The translations under genes and the position numbers were made by a program. A stretch of DNA of 64,000 nt from Streptomyces sp. NBC_00190 (lineage in GTDB: Bacteria > Actinomycetota > Actinomycetes > Streptomycetales > Streptomycetaceae). The DNA lies in NCBI RefSeq assembly GCF_036203305.1, contig NZ_CP108131.1, positions 7,812,001-7,876,000 on the forward strand, in the 5' to 3' direction. Each line of letters opens with the position of its first letter. The first letter of the stretch is position 1. The notes beneath the pieces were generated by a model, which was not told the DNA's origin, made no database searches, and was given only the letters and a program-made list of their open reading frames with translations. Positions 26,497-38,463 of the stretch are shown here, in pieces.

Positions 26497-26707
26497 CAGA
26501 ACCCAACATTTTCATCAGCCTTCTAGGCGCCGCCTTCGCCCCTGGTCGGCGGCCACCGCCGCATCGCACCCCAAGGGCCGTACGGCGTCAGGCGAGCCGG
26601 CGTCGGGCCGCCACCGGGGCGGTGGCGACCCACAATGGCCGCAACTGGCGGCATCGGTAGGGCTCGGACAGACTGGTTGGGGGTGTCAGGGGCGGGAGGA
26701 GACTCCG

Positions 26708-27169
26708 ATGTTCGGACATGTGCGATCACTCCATGACAAAGATCCGATCCTCATGATCAAGGTCAGCGTCTATCGCGGTGATCTGACGGCCATCGACCAC
26801 GTCTTCACCAACGACGAGGGCCGATACGACGTGGAAATTCCCGCGGGCGCGACGGTCACCGTGCGGTTCGACACGCATCACTCGCTCAACAACGCGGAGG
26901 ATTGGCAGCCGTCGGTGGTCGCGAACGTCGTTGCCAGCGACGACACTCCCTTGGACCGGTACCTGGTTCGACGAGGTCATGATTCCGACGCGGTGTCGGC
27001 CATGGACGCGCTGAGCGGATATCTGATCGCCGCGGCATCGAGTGACGTCGAGGGGGACGCGCAGTACGCGGACACGGCGGTGAAGCGCCTTGCGATGCTC
27101 AAACAGCACACCCGGGTGCTCCAGGACCTCCAGCAAAAGCTCCTCGACCACTTCGCTGAGCAGGCGTAG
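26708..27169 (+). CDS. Hypothetical protein with predicted beta-sandwich N-terminus
   Basis: A soluble 153-residue protein. The first 75 residues (KVSVYRGDLTAIDHVFTNDE, then RYDVEIPAGATVTVRFDTH) read like a carboxypeptidase-regulatory or Cna-B type beta-sandwich that packs a charged strand repeat. The rest is helical, ending in VLQDLQQKLLDHFAEQ. The GGGAGGAGACTCC leader just before ATG 26708 is a strong ribosome site. It stands alone between the IS1182 element and the PAS-SpoIIE phosphatase gene. I do not recognise a named family. Confidence 0.7.
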   Translation: MFGHVRSLHDKDPILMIKVSVYRGDLTAIDHVFTNDEGRYDVEIPAGATVTVRFDTHHSLNNAEDWQPSVVANVVASDDTPLDRYLVRRGHDSDAVSAMDALSGYLIAAASSDVEGDAQYADTAVKRLAMLKQHTRVLQDLQQKLLDHFAEQA

Positions 27170-27401
27170 CGAGCGCACTTGACCGATCGTCAGGGGTGCC
27201 GCCCCGGACCCGTGGGCACACCCTCCGCGCCCGGCGGCTTCCGTATCGCGTCGGCTTCCGGCGTCCGGCACCTCCGGCGAAGCGGCGTCGCCGAATACGG
27301 CCGGGAGGCGCCGCCGCGCCGGACGGCAGACGATGGACTCGTGGAGACGCGGATCCCCGCAGGCAGGGCCAGGGCGGCACGGCGTAGGGTGCAGGTGCCA
27401 C

Positions 27402-30958
<3,557 letters not shown>

Positions 30959-30970
30959 CCAGGAACCACC

Positions 30971-31013
30971 GGAAAGGCCGGCCCGGCGTCGTTGACGCCG
31001 GGCCGGCCTTTCC
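30971..31013. terminator. Bidirectional terminator between argG and the antiporter gene
   Basis: A perfect 20-bp stem (30971-30990 with 30994-31013) closes a 3-base GTT loop. It begins 12 bases after the argG stop, ends in TTTCC, and mirrors as GGAAA for the convergent antiporter gene. Confidence 0.92.
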
Positions 31014-31054
31014 CTTGTTGTGCCCCGTCAGGGCAGATCGGGCCTGCCGAAGCA

Positions 31055-32338
31055 TCAGCGGGGCGCGTCGTCGTGTGCGAGTGCGTTCTCCCGCATGTCC
31101 GGCTCGACGCGGAGTGTCCTGGCGAACCAGTCGCCGTAGCGGCCCCCCAGGAAGGGAGCCGTGGCCCCGTGAAGAAGGATGCTCAGGCCCACGGTCACGG
31201 CGACGGCGTCACCCAGCGAGGCTCCCCCGGGCAGGTGCTCTTCGAAGGCCAGCAGGCCGAACACGAGGGAGGCCAGACCGCGCGGACCGAACCAGCCGAT
31301 GTAGGCCACGGAAGCGGGGCGCAGACCGGTGCCGAGCAGCGAGAGAGCGACCGGCAGCATCCGGGCGACGGTCAGGCTGATCAGCGCGTAGACCACGATG
31401 CGCCACGTCAGGTGCTGGAGTACCGGCCCCAGGATGACCGCGCCGAAGACGAGGAAGCTTAGCGAGGCGAGCAGCAGCCCGAGGCGTTCGGTGAACCTCG
31501 TGCTCTGCGCGGGATCCCCGTCCTCGGTACGCAGGCCCCGGTCGGTGGGCATCCGGCGCAGAAGGACGCCGAAGGCCAGGCCGGCGACCCACGCGCCGAT
31601 GAAGCCGCTGCCCTCGGTCAGGACACACAGCGCGTACGCGATGACCGGAACGGCGAGCGCCAGGAACTGGCGCCAGTCGGAACTGCTCCACCCTCGGGCG
31701 AGCGACCAGCGCAACAGGCTCGCCCCGGTCCAGCCCGCCGCGATTCCGATGGCGCCGCTCAGCAGCAGCGCGCGCAGGAAGGTCTCGGCAACGCCCGGAT
31801 GGCCATGGCCCCCGCCCGCCGCCGCAAGGGCCAGCACGAAGAACGGAAGCGCCAGACCGTCGTTCAGACCGGACTCGACGGTCAGGCCGCCGCGGACCAG
31901 GGCCGGCACCCGCTTGTCGGAGACGGCCTGCTTCCCGAGCGCGGCGTCCGTCGGCGCCAGGATGATGCCGACCAGGGCCAGCTCCCACACGCTCAGACCG
32001 GTCAGCAGGGGCCAGGCGGCGAGCCACCCCAGAGCCATCGTGACCGGCAGACCCACCGCGAGCAGCCGCAGCGGCAGGAACTCCTCCCGGCGCAGGTCCC
32101 GGGCCCTGATCCCGGCCGCGTCCGTGAACAGCGTCAGGACCAGGGCGCTCTCCAGCAGCGTCCGCGTGACCTCGGGATCCCGCGCCCGGTCCAACAGGTC
32201 CAGGCCCAGCGGGCCGATCCCCAGACCGACCAGCATGAACACCAACGGTCCTGAGACCACCGTGGTCGACAGGCGCCGCGAGAGCACCCCGTAGCCGACG
32301 ATCACACTCCCGGCGATCACGACGGCCCAGCCGTTCAT
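31055..32338 (-). CDS. Cation:proton antiporter (CPA1/NhaP type)
   Basis: A membrane protein of about 427 residues with 12-13 hydrophobic helices. The CPA core is visible in [14 protein letters not shown] (antiporter helix 4 region) and in [22 protein letters not shown], where the ND pair is the classic Asn-Asp ion-binding site. [20 protein letters not shown] is the conserved late helix. It should exchange Na+ or K+ for H+ across the membrane. The start is ATG 32338 with GAGGAG 5 bases before it. It converges with argG across a shared terminator and is divergent from the 2H phosphoesterase gene. Confidence 0.92.
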   Translation of the reverse strand: MNGWAVVIAGSVIVGYGVLSRRLSTTVVSGPLVFMLVGLGIGPLGLDLLDRARDPEVTRTLLESALVLTLFTDAAGIRARDLRREEFLPLRLLAVGLPVTMALGWLAAWPLLTGLSVWELALVGIILAPTDAALGKQAVSDKRVPALVRGGLTVESGLNDGLALPFFVLALAAAGGGHGHPGVAETFLRALLLSGAIGIAAGWTGASLLRWSLARGWSSSDWRQFLALAVPVIAYALCVLTEGSGFIGAWVAGLAFGVLLRRMPTDRGLRTEDGDPAQSTRFTERLGLLLASLSFLVFGAVILGPVLQHLTWRIVVYALISLTVARMLPVALSLLGTGLRPASVAYIGWFGPRGLASLVFGLLAFEEHLPGGASLGDAVAVTVGLSILLHGATAPFLGGRYGDWFARTLRVEPDMRENALAHDDAPR

Positions 32339-32516
32339 CCGCACTCCTCACACCGGGTGTCCCAGACGCGAAGGCCGACCCTACGTCTCGGGCCGACGGG
32401 CCACGGGAACCCCTGCTCCCAACGCGCCCAGCTCGGCTCGGTCGGCCCAACGGGCGTGTCGGTCGCCGCGCGGACGTTGCGGTGGCTCGCGGGGTGGCCA
32501 AGGGCATCATGGGCGG

Positions 32517-33110
32517 GTGAACGTCCCCCCGACAGCCGGCGGCGGAGCCGGCGTCCCCGCATTCCTCGAGGTCGCTCCCACACCCCGGACCGCTGTCGTA
32601 TGGCTCCCGCCGGAAGGGCTGTGGCCTCCCATCCAGAGCATCCGAGCCGAACACGACCCCCAGATCCGCCGCTGGCCACCGCACGTGAACCTCGTCTTCG
32701 GCTTCGTCCCGGAGGCCGACTTCGCGTCGGCTGCCCCACTGCTGGCGGCCGCAGCCGCCGAGCGGGAGCCCTTCGCCATCCGCCTCAGCGGAGTGCACGC
32801 CTTCCGCCACCGCGCGTACGCCACCGTGTGGCTGGACCCCGCCGCGGCCGGTCTGGCTCCGTGGACGGCGCTCCAGAGCGCCCTGGCGGAGCCGTTCCCG
32901 CTGTGCCGCAGCCGGTTCCCGGGCTTCACACCACACCTCTCACTCGGGCGCACCCATGACCCGCGGCGGCTGGCTCCGGAGTGCGAGGCCCGCCTGGGCG
33001 CCATGTCGGCGCAGGTCCACGAGATCGTGCTGCTCTCCCGCCGGGGCGAGGAGCCCATGCGACCCCGCGTCGCGATCACCCTGGGCACCGGCGAAGTGCG
33101 TCGGCTCTAA
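32517..33110 (+). CDS. 2H phosphoesterase (2'-5' RNA ligase superfamily)
   Basis: A 197-residue member of the 2H superfamily. The first catalytic histidine is H56 in [12 protein letters not shown] (HxN variant of HxT/S), and the second is H140 in [13 protein letters not shown]. Members break or form cyclic phosphodiester bonds in RNA ends or nucleotides, and the physiological substrate here is unknown. The start is the GTG at 32517. The TAA stop forms the base of a hairpin whose other end was the stop codon of the convergent gltD before the IS5-type element landed there. Confidence 0.85.
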   Translation: MNVPPTAGGGAGVPAFLEVAPTPRTAVVWLPPEGLWPPIQSIRAEHDPQIRRWPPHVNLVFGFVPEADFASAAPLLAAAAAEREPFAIRLSGVHAFRHRAYATVWLDPAAAGLAPWTALQSALAEPFPLCRSRFPGFTPHLSLGRTHDPRRLAPECEARLGAMSAQVHEIVLLSRRGEEPMRPRVAITLGTGEVRRL

Positions 33111-33150
33111 GCGGCCTCGGGGAAGTAGGGCACGTCCCCGAGGCCGCTTA
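33108..33150. terminator. Hairpin whose ends are the stop codons of two once-convergent genes
   Basis: A 15-bp perfect stem (33108-33122 with 33136-33150) closes a 13-base loop. The left end is the TAA of the 2H gene. The right end TTA, joined to the sequence beyond the IS element, recreates the TAA of gltD. It therefore served both genes, and the IS element has moved gltD about 1.37 kb away from it. Confidence 0.85.
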
Positions 33151-33226
33151 GGAGCTGTCCGGCCGATCTTGATAGACCGTCTGCAGTATCTGTTGCCGTA
33201 CGATCTCGGCAGTTGAGGGGGAGGGC

Positions 33227-33520
33227 ATGGAAGACGTATTCGATCTGACTGGACGGCCACCGAGCGGCTGGATGCACGCCATCTTCGGCGGAGGGCCCTA
33301 TGGCGAGGACGTCGGCCGCTGCATCCCCGGCCCGCCGGCGCCTGCGACCATCACGGTTCCGCTTCCAGACAGCGGCGAGTTCGTCTACCGGCTGGTGACG
33401 GTCGGCTCATGGTCCGATCCGAACGACCCCATCGCCCTCTACAACGACACCGGCCCGGTGCCACCGCCACCGCTGTCGGAACTGGAGAAGTCCTGGCTCA
33501 ACCGCCGCGCCGGCCAGTAG
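33227..33520 (+). CDS. Passenger gene within the IS5-type element, hypothetical
   Basis: A 97-residue soluble protein with a strong ribosome site (GAGGGGGAGGGC before ATG 33227). It holds PSGWMHAIFGGGPYGEDVG, a beta-rich middle (ATITVPLPDSGEFVYRLVTV) and a Pro-rich C-terminus ending in SELEKSWLNRRAG. No family is recognised. It lies between the element's left inverted repeat and the 3' end of the transposase, on the opposite strand, so it moves with the element. It has no visible transposition domain. Codon use looks like a real gene, not filler. Confidence 0.7.
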   Translation: MEDVFDLTGRPPSGWMHAIFGGGPYGEDVGRCIPGPPAPATITVPLPDSGEFVYRLVTVGSWSDPNDPIALYNDTGPVPPPPLSELEKSWLNRRAGQ

Positions 33521-33529
33521 CTTCAGCCG

Positions 33530-34471
33530 TCATGACCGCAGCCAGATGACCAGCGAGGCTGCGGTCACGGTGCCCAGGAAGATGTAGCCGCGCTTGTCGT
33601 AACGGGTCGCAACGGCCCGGGAGTTCTTGAGTCTGTTGATGGCCCGTTCGACGGTGTTGCGTTTCTTATACCGCTCCTCGTCGAAGGCCGGTGGCCGTCC
33701 GCCTCGCGATCCCTTGCGTAAGCGGGCCGCCCGGCTGTCGGCCTTCTCCGGGATCGTGTGCCGATGCCCCGGCGTCGCAGATATTCGCGGCAGGGGCCGT
33801 TGCTGTAGGCCTTGTCCGCCGCGACGCTGTCGGGCTTCTTGCGGGGCCTGCCCGGGCCGAGGCGCGGAACGCGGATCTTCTCCAGCACCGGCACGAACTG
33901 GGTGCAGTCTGCCCGCTGTCCTGCGGTGATGAGCAGGGACGCGGGCGGCAGCACCCGTCCGCACTCAGGTGGATCTTGCTGGTGAAGCCGCCACGCGAGC
34001 GGCCCAGGCCCTCACCTCCCGCACCACCTCCGCCAGGCGGCCGACCAGGCTCTGCCACGGCGTTTCGTTCTGACGTTCTGGCGCTTCGTCCCCCTTTGAG
34101 GCGGCCGACGCGGGCGGCGGGTCGGTTCGGGCGCCAGCCGCATGCTGATGTGCGCGCACGATGGTGGAGTCCACCGCCACGTCCCAGTCGATCTCACCCG
34201 CTGCATCGGCTGCGGCCTGAACCTGCTGAAGAAGATGTTCCCAGGTGCCGTCCGCCGACCACTGCCGATGGCGCTCGTAGACCGTCTTCCATGGTCCGAA
34301 CCGATCTGGCAGGTCCCGCCATTGGATGCCAGTCCGTACCCGGTGCAGGATCCCGTCGATCACCTGCCGGTGATCGCGCCACCGGCCGCACCGACCATTA
34401 CTCACCGGCAGGAACGGCCGCAGCCGTTCCCACTCCGCATCCGACAGATCACCACGCTCAACCCACCCCAT
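33530..34471 (-). pseudogene. IS5-family transposase, broken by frame shifts
   Basis: The N-terminal half is intact from 34471 (LSDAEWERLRPFLPVSNGRC, then GIQWRDLPDRFGPWKTVYER; first DDE acid in DVAVDSTIVRAHQHAAG) and stops at 33965. The next part ([20 protein letters not shown]) is in the -1 frame near 34020. The next ([20 protein letters not shown], with AADKAYSN) is -1 again near 33954, and the last ([14 protein letters not shown], then [20 protein letters not shown]) is -1 once more near 33765. Three single-base losses sum to the original frame. One break could be programmed, but all three cannot, so the element cannot move itself. Confidence 0.88.
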
Positions 34472-34521
34472 GCCCAGAACGAGCCGATCAACCGACGGTC
34501 ACATGATCGACCGGACAGCTC

Positions 34522-36048
34522 CTAGTAGATCCCGTAGCGCAGCCGTCCCAGCGCCGTCATGGGGCGGTCGTGGGCGGCGACGGGGGCCGGGAGGGCGGTG
34601 GACCCGGTCAGGTAGCGGTCCACGGAGGCGGCCGCCGCCCGGCCCTCGGCGATGGCCCACACCACCAGCGACTGGCCCCGGCCGGCATCGCCCGCGACGA
34701 ACACTCCGCGCCCCCGCCCGCCGGAGGCCGCGAAGTCCACGCCGCGGGCGAAATTGCCGCGGTCGTCGAGCTCCAGTCCCAGCTGCTCGCGCAGGCCGCC
34801 CGCCCGCTCGGGGCCGGAGAAGCCCAGGGCGAGCAGGACCAGACCGGCCGGGATCACGCGCTCGGTGCCGGTGAGGGGCGTACGGGCCCGGGGCTCGACC
34901 GCGGTCAGGTGCAGCGCCCGTACCCGGCCCGCGGAGTCCCCCTCGAAGCGCAGGGTGGCGCTGGCGAACAGCCGCGGGTCGGAGCCCTCGCGCCCGCGGG
35001 CCTCTTCGTGGGCGTGGGAGATCCGGTACACCTTCGGGTACACCGGCCACGGCTCGCCGTCGGCCCGGTCGGGGCCGGGTTCCGGATTGATGTCGAGCTG
35101 GACCACGGAGAGCGCGCCCTGCCGCAGGGCCGTACCGAGGCAGTCCGAGCCCGTGTCGCCGCCTCCGACGATCACCACGTGCCGGCCCTCGGCGGTGACG
35201 GGCGGCACGGCGTAGTCGCCCTCCCGTACCCGGTTGGCGAAGGTCAGGTAGTCCATGGCCTGGTGGATGCCACGCAGGTCGCGCCCCGGGACCGGAAGCT
35301 CCCTGCGCTCCTCGGCGCCGACCGCGACGACGACCGCGTCGTACCGGCTGCGCAGCTCGGCCGCGCCGACCGCGCCGGCCACGCCGGGCGCGCCGCCGAT
35401 GTCCGCGCCCGTCACGAACGTGGTGCCCTCGGCCCGCATCTGCTCGATCCGGCGGTCCAGGTACGCCTTCTCCATCTTGAAGGCCGGGATGCCGTAGCGC
35501 AGCAGGCCCCCGATCCGGTCGGCCCGTTCGTGGACGGTGACGCCGTGCCCGGCCCGGGTCAGCTGCTGCGCCGCGGCCAGTCCGGCCGGTCCCGAGCCGA
35601 TGACGGCCACGGACCTGCCGCTCTGCCGCTCCGGCGGCAGCGGCACCATGTAGCCGCGCCGCAGGCCCTCGTCCGCTATCGCCTGCTCGACGTTCTTGAT
35701 GGTCACCGGATCCGCGTTGATCGTCAGGACACAGGCGTCCTCGCAGGGGGCCGGGCAGAGCCGGCCGGTGGCCTCGGGGAAGTTGTTGGTCGCGTGCAGC
35801 CGCTCGTACGCGGCACGCCAGTCGCCGTGTGCCGCGTACGCGTTCCACTCGGGTATGAGGTTCCCCAGGGGGCAGCCGCTGTGGCAGAACGGGATGCCGC
35901 AGTCCATGCAACGGTCCGCCTGCTCCGAGACGAGGGGGAGCAGCGCCTGCCCCGCGTGGACCTCGCGCCAGTCGCCGAGCCGCTCCTCGACGGGCCGGGC
36001 CGGGACGGGCTTGCGGGGGATCCTGAGGAAGCCGAACGGATCGGTCAC
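34522..36048 (-). CDS. gltD: Glutamate synthase small subunit (GltD), without an adjacent gltB
   Basis: A 508-residue FAD/NADPH subunit. N-terminal 4Fe-4S ligands are C47, C50, C55 and C59 (CMDCGIPFCHSGCP) and C98, C102 and C106. The FAD Rossmann motif VIGSGPAGLAAA is at about 149-160, and the NADPH site is VIVGGGDTGSDC. It passes electrons from NADPH to the large subunit GltB, which makes glutamate from glutamine and 2-oxoglutarate. The start is GTG 36048 with GGGAGGCGG upstream. No gltB lies beside it, so it is an extra or solitary copy. The IS5-type insertion changed its stop from TAA to TAG without altering the protein. Confidence 0.94.
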   Translation of the reverse strand: MTDPFGFLRIPRKPVPARPVEERLGDWREVHAGQALLPLVSEQADRCMDCGIPFCHSGCPLGNLIPEWNAYAAHGDWRAAYERLHATNNFPEATGRLCPAPCEDACVLTINADPVTIKNVEQAIADEGLRRGYMVPLPPERQSGRSVAVIGSGPAGLAAAQQLTRAGHGVTVHERADRIGGLLRYGIPAFKMEKAYLDRRIEQMRAEGTTFVTGADIGGAPGVAGAVGAAELRSRYDAVVVAVGAEERRELPVPGRDLRGIHQAMDYLTFANRVREGDYAVPPVTAEGRHVVIVGGGDTGSDCLGTALRQGALSVVQLDINPEPGPDRADGEPWPVYPKVYRISHAHEEARGREGSDPRLFASATLRFEGDSAGRVRALHLTAVEPRARTPLTGTERVIPAGLVLLALGFSGPERAGGLREQLGLELDDRGNFARGVDFAASGGRGRGVFVAGDAGRGQSLVVWAIAEGRAAAASVDRYLTGSTALPAPVAAHDRPMTALGRLRYGIY

Positions 36049-36241
36049 GCGCCGCCTCCCTGGGTCAGCCCGTACCGCATGCGCCATCTGGGCTACATGT
36101 GACGTTCTGACCAGATTACGCCGCCCAGGCAAGGGCCCCCAGGGGAGCCGCCACGCGCTCGATCGCCACGCCGCTCCGCGCTCCGTCGGCTACGGACCGT
36201 CACCGGTCCGATCCGCCGCCGGTGGTCGACGTCGTTCGAGC

Positions 36242-36658
36242 TCACTGCTTGCGGGGCTGGGTGAAGCGCAGCAGGTTGCCGGAGGGGTCGCGGAAGGCGC
36301 AGTCGCGCACGCCGTACGGTTGGTCGACCGGCTCCTGCAGCACCTCGCCGCCCGCCGTGCTGATGCGCTCGAAGGTGGCGTCGCAGTCTTCGGTCGAGAA
36401 GATGACGCCGCGCAGCAGGCCCTTCGCCAGCAGTTCCGCCATGGCCCGCTTGTCGGCGGGTGAGGCGTTCGGGTCCGCGAGGGGCGGTTCGAGGACGATG
36501 TTCACATCGGGCTGGGAGGGCGACCCGACGGTCACCCAGCGCATCCCCTCGAACCCGACGTCGTTGCGCACCTCCAGGCCGAGCACGTCCCGGTAGAAGG
36601 CGAGCGCCTTGTCGTGGTCGTCGACGGCGATGAAGCACTGCGAAAGCTTGATGTCCAT
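36242..36658 (-). CDS. VOC family protein (glyoxalase/bleomycin-resistance fold)
   Basis: A 138-residue two-module VOC protein. CFIAVDDHDKALAFYRDVLG is the first beta-alpha-beta unit and VRDCAFRDPSGNLLRFTQP the last, with metal-ligand candidates in each. Such proteins are lyases, isomerases, dioxygenases or drug binders, and nothing here decides among them. The ATG at 36658 lies 10 bases after the stop of the AraC regulator on the same strand, so the two form an operon. The AraC-VOC pairing is common in actinobacteria. Confidence 0.88.
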   Translation of the reverse strand: MDIKLSQCFIAVDDHDKALAFYRDVLGLEVRNDVGFEGMRWVTVGSPSQPDVNIVLEPPLADPNASPADKRAMAELLAKGLLRGVIFSTEDCDATFERISTAGGEVLQEPVDQPYGVRDCAFRDPSGNLLRFTQPRKQ

Positions 36659-36668
36659 GCGCTCCACG

Positions 36669-37088
36669 CTAGGGGCGGTGGGCGGCCTTCGCTTCTCCGT
36701 TCCTGACCGGTCGCGTGTGGATCTTGGAGATGCAGGCCGGGATGGCGGCGCCCTCGTCATGCGGGCGGGCCCGGTACGCGCTCGGACTCTCGCCGACCAG
36801 CTCGGTGAACCGCGAGCTGAACGATCCCAGCGAGGTACAGCCGACGGCGAAGCAGACTTCCGTCACCGTCAGGTCCCCCCGCCGGAGCAGCGCCTTGGCC
36901 CGCTCGATGCGGCGCGTCATCAGGTAGCTGTACGGCGTCTCCCCGAAGGCCGCGCGGAAGCTGCGGGAGAAATGGCCCGGCGACATGAGGGCGAAACGCG
37001 CCAGCGCCGGAACGTCGAGCGGCTCCGCGTACTCGCGGTCCATCAGGTCACGGGCCCGGCGCAGCCGGACGAGATCCTCAAGATTCAC
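36669..37088 (-). CDS. AraC family transcriptional regulator (DNA-binding domain only)
   Basis: A 139-residue regulator made almost only of the AraC double helix-turn-helix. LARFALMSPGHFSRSFRAAF is the first and VTEVCFAVGCTSLGSFSSRF the second, followed by GESPSAYRAR. It lacks a sugar-binding domain, like the short SoxS/MarA-type activators. The GTG at 37088 is used; upstream codons belong to the divergent promoter. It is followed at 10 bases by the VOC gene and is divergent from the DUF5990 gene. Confidence 0.88.
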   Translation of the reverse strand: MNLEDLVRLRRARDLMDREYAEPLDVPALARFALMSPGHFSRSFRAAFGETPYSYLMTRRIERAKALLRRGDLTVTEVCFAVGCTSLGSFSSRFTELVGESPSAYRARPHDEGAAIPACISKIHTRPVRNGEAKAAHRP

Positions 37089-37181
37089 ACGACAACCATC
37101 CCACAGCGCCGGGCGCCGCCGGTGAAATCGGCCAAGGTTCTGCCCGCCCCGGACGGCGGGCGCACCGGGGATGATGGCCCC

Positions 37182-37553
37182 GTGCAGATCCGCATCGAGG
37201 CCTTCGACCTGCCGGGCCGCACGTGCGCCGCGGGCCCCGGGTTCCCCGGTTATGCCGATGTCCACGTCGCGGTCCAACTCCGGTCACCGCGTGGCGAACT
37301 GCTGGGTCCGCAGCCGGGTGACGCCTCGGCCGTCTCCTGGACGCTGGAGTGCGACGTCGCCACCACCCCCACGGGCTTCGACTTCAGGGGGCCTCACCTG
37401 GACCCGGCCACCGTCCGCAGCGCCGTACTGTCCGGACTCCTGCTCGCCCCGCTCGGCCTGACCGACGCCAAGGGGCAGCTCCTGTGTGCCGCCGTGAGGC
37501 CGCCGCGCGTCGCATGGTCCGCCGGACCCGAACCGGACGCCCCCGTGTCCTGA
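37182..37553 (+). CDS. DUF5990 family protein
   Basis: A 123-residue protein with the signature start of DUF5990, QIRIEAFDLPGRTCA, then PGYADVHVAVQLRS, WTLECDVATT and DFRGPHLDPATVRSAVLSG. The family is small, mainly actinobacterial, and of unknown function. The start GTG at 37182 gives the expected N-terminus. The gene ends before an open gap of 113 bases to the convergent ArsR gene. Confidence 0.8.
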   Translation: MQIRIEAFDLPGRTCAAGPGFPGYADVHVAVQLRSPRGELLGPQPGDASAVSWTLECDVATTPTGFDFRGPHLDPATVRSAVLSGLLLAPLGLTDAKGQLLCAAVRPPRVAWSAGPEPDAPVS

Positions 37554-37666
37554 GCGGTCGACCGCGAGCGCGGTCACGGCCGCGGTCACCACGACGCCGG
37601 CTGACGGCGGCGGGGCCGTCGGCCGGCGTCGTGGTGGGAGCGGCAGGTGCGCGCGAGGCGTGTGCC

Positions 37667-38020
37667 TCAGCCCGCGTCCCGCTCCGCGGCCTCGGCGACG
37701 CGCTTGATGTGCGCCAGCCGCCTGTCCCAGTCGGCGGCGAGCGCGGACATCCACCGCGCTGTCGCGTCGAGGGCCGCGGGCCGTACCGCGTACCGCACCT
37801 CGCGTCCGACCCGGCTGCCCGAGACCAGCCCGGCGGCGTCGAGGACGGTGAGGTGCTTGACCACGGCCTGGCGCGACACGGGCACGCCTTCGGCGAGCGT
37901 CGTCGCGGTGGCCTCGCCCTGCGCGGCGAGCAGGTCGAGCAGCCGGCGGCGTGTCGGGTCGGCCAGCGCCGCGAGGACGCCGTCGACCGCCTCGGCGGCG
38001 CCGCGGCGTCCGTCGGTCAC
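37667..38020 (-). CDS. ArsR family transcriptional regulator
   Basis: A 117-residue winged-helix repressor. VDGVLAALADPTRRRLLDLL, LAEGVPVSRQAVVKHLTVL and REVRYAVRPAALDATARWM are the classic ArsR parts of the SRPBCC-partner type (no metal-binding CxC). GTG 38020 overlaps the SRPBCC stop by 4 bases (GTGA), so the two are coupled. Two TGCAACC palindromes upstream of the SRPBCC start are the probable operators. Such pairs are widespread in actinobacteria, and the signal is unknown. Confidence 0.92.
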   Translation of the reverse strand: MTDGRRGAAEAVDGVLAALADPTRRRLLDLLAAQGEATATTLAEGVPVSRQAVVKHLTVLDAAGLVSGSRVGREVRYAVRPAALDATARWMSALAADWDRRLAHIKRVAEAAERDAG

Positions 38021-38463
38021 GCGGACGGCTGTTCGGCGCGCGTCCGGAGCGCGTCGAGCACCTGGGGCCAGCCGCCGGTGTTGTCCTTCACCGCCTTGTC
38101 GCGCAGCGCCTCGGGGCCGGCCAGGGCCGCGAACCCGCTCTCGACGACGCGGAGCCGCGTCTTGTCGCCTTCCGGCGTCAGCGTGAACTCCACGAGCGTG
38201 CTGTTGTCCTCGCGCAGTTCCTCCCCGGGGAAGGCGCTGGCCCAGCGGTACGCCAGGTAGGTCTGCGGCTCGACCTTCTCCACACGCACCGGGAAGTTCC
38301 CGTACTCGGCGTTCTTCGCCACCAGCGACTCGCCTTCCCTGGCCGTGCTGCCGGTCAGGGTCCCCTGGTCGGCCACCCAGAAGCCGGGCTCGGCCACCAG
38401 CGACCAGACCCGGTCCAGGGATGCCGCGATCAGGGTTTCGCGTTCGATCCGGTCCATGCTCAT
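38017..38463 (-). CDS. SRPBCC (AHSA1-type) protein, internal start of the long glycosyltransferase frame
   Basis: A 148-residue START/AHSA1-like protein. IERETLIAASLDRVWSLVAE, WVADQGTLTGSTAREGESLV, FTLTPEGDKTRLRVVESGFA and GGWPQVLDALRTRAE follow the family. It has its own ATG at 38463 with GAAGGAG 7 bases upstream, and lies right after two ArsR-type operators. Yet it is in the same open frame as the GT87 gene upstream, with no stop between them. So it can be made alone from its own promoter, or as the tail of the glycosyltransferase. The ligand is unknown. Confidence 0.85.
   Translation of the reverse strand: MSMDRIERETLIAASLDRVWSLVAEPGFWVADQGTLTGSTAREGESLVAKNAEYGNFPVRVEKVEPQTYLAYRWASAFPGEELREDNSTLVEFTLTPEGDKTRLRVVESGFAALAGPEALRDKAVKDNTGGWPQVLDALRTRAEQPSA

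Larger units (their letters stand above)
24818..26522 (-). mobile_element. IS1182-family insertion sequence, 1705 bp
   Basis: Terminal inverted repeats read AAGGCTGATGAAGATCTTG on the left and AAGGCTGATGAAAATGTTG when the right end is read inward (17 of 19 alike). CTAG flanks both sides (24814-24817 and 26523-26526) as a 4-bp palindromic target duplication. The single transposase gene is on the minus strand. The element looks intact. It begins at the very base after the stop codon of the MBL-fold gene. Confidence 0.92.
33151..34522 (-). mobile_element. IS5-family (IS427-like) element, decayed, with a passenger gene, 1372 bp
   Basis: The left end GGAGCTGTCCGGCCGATC and the right end read inward GGAGCTGTCCGGTCGATC match at 17 of 18 bases. 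They are flanked by TA on both sides (33149-33150 and 34523-34524), the expected short duplication. The transposase (minus strand) is broken by frame shifts. A 97-codon gene on the plus strand lies inside the element, which makes it about 450 bp longer than typical IS427-type elements. Removing it restores the gltD stop codon as TAA. Confidence 0.88.
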
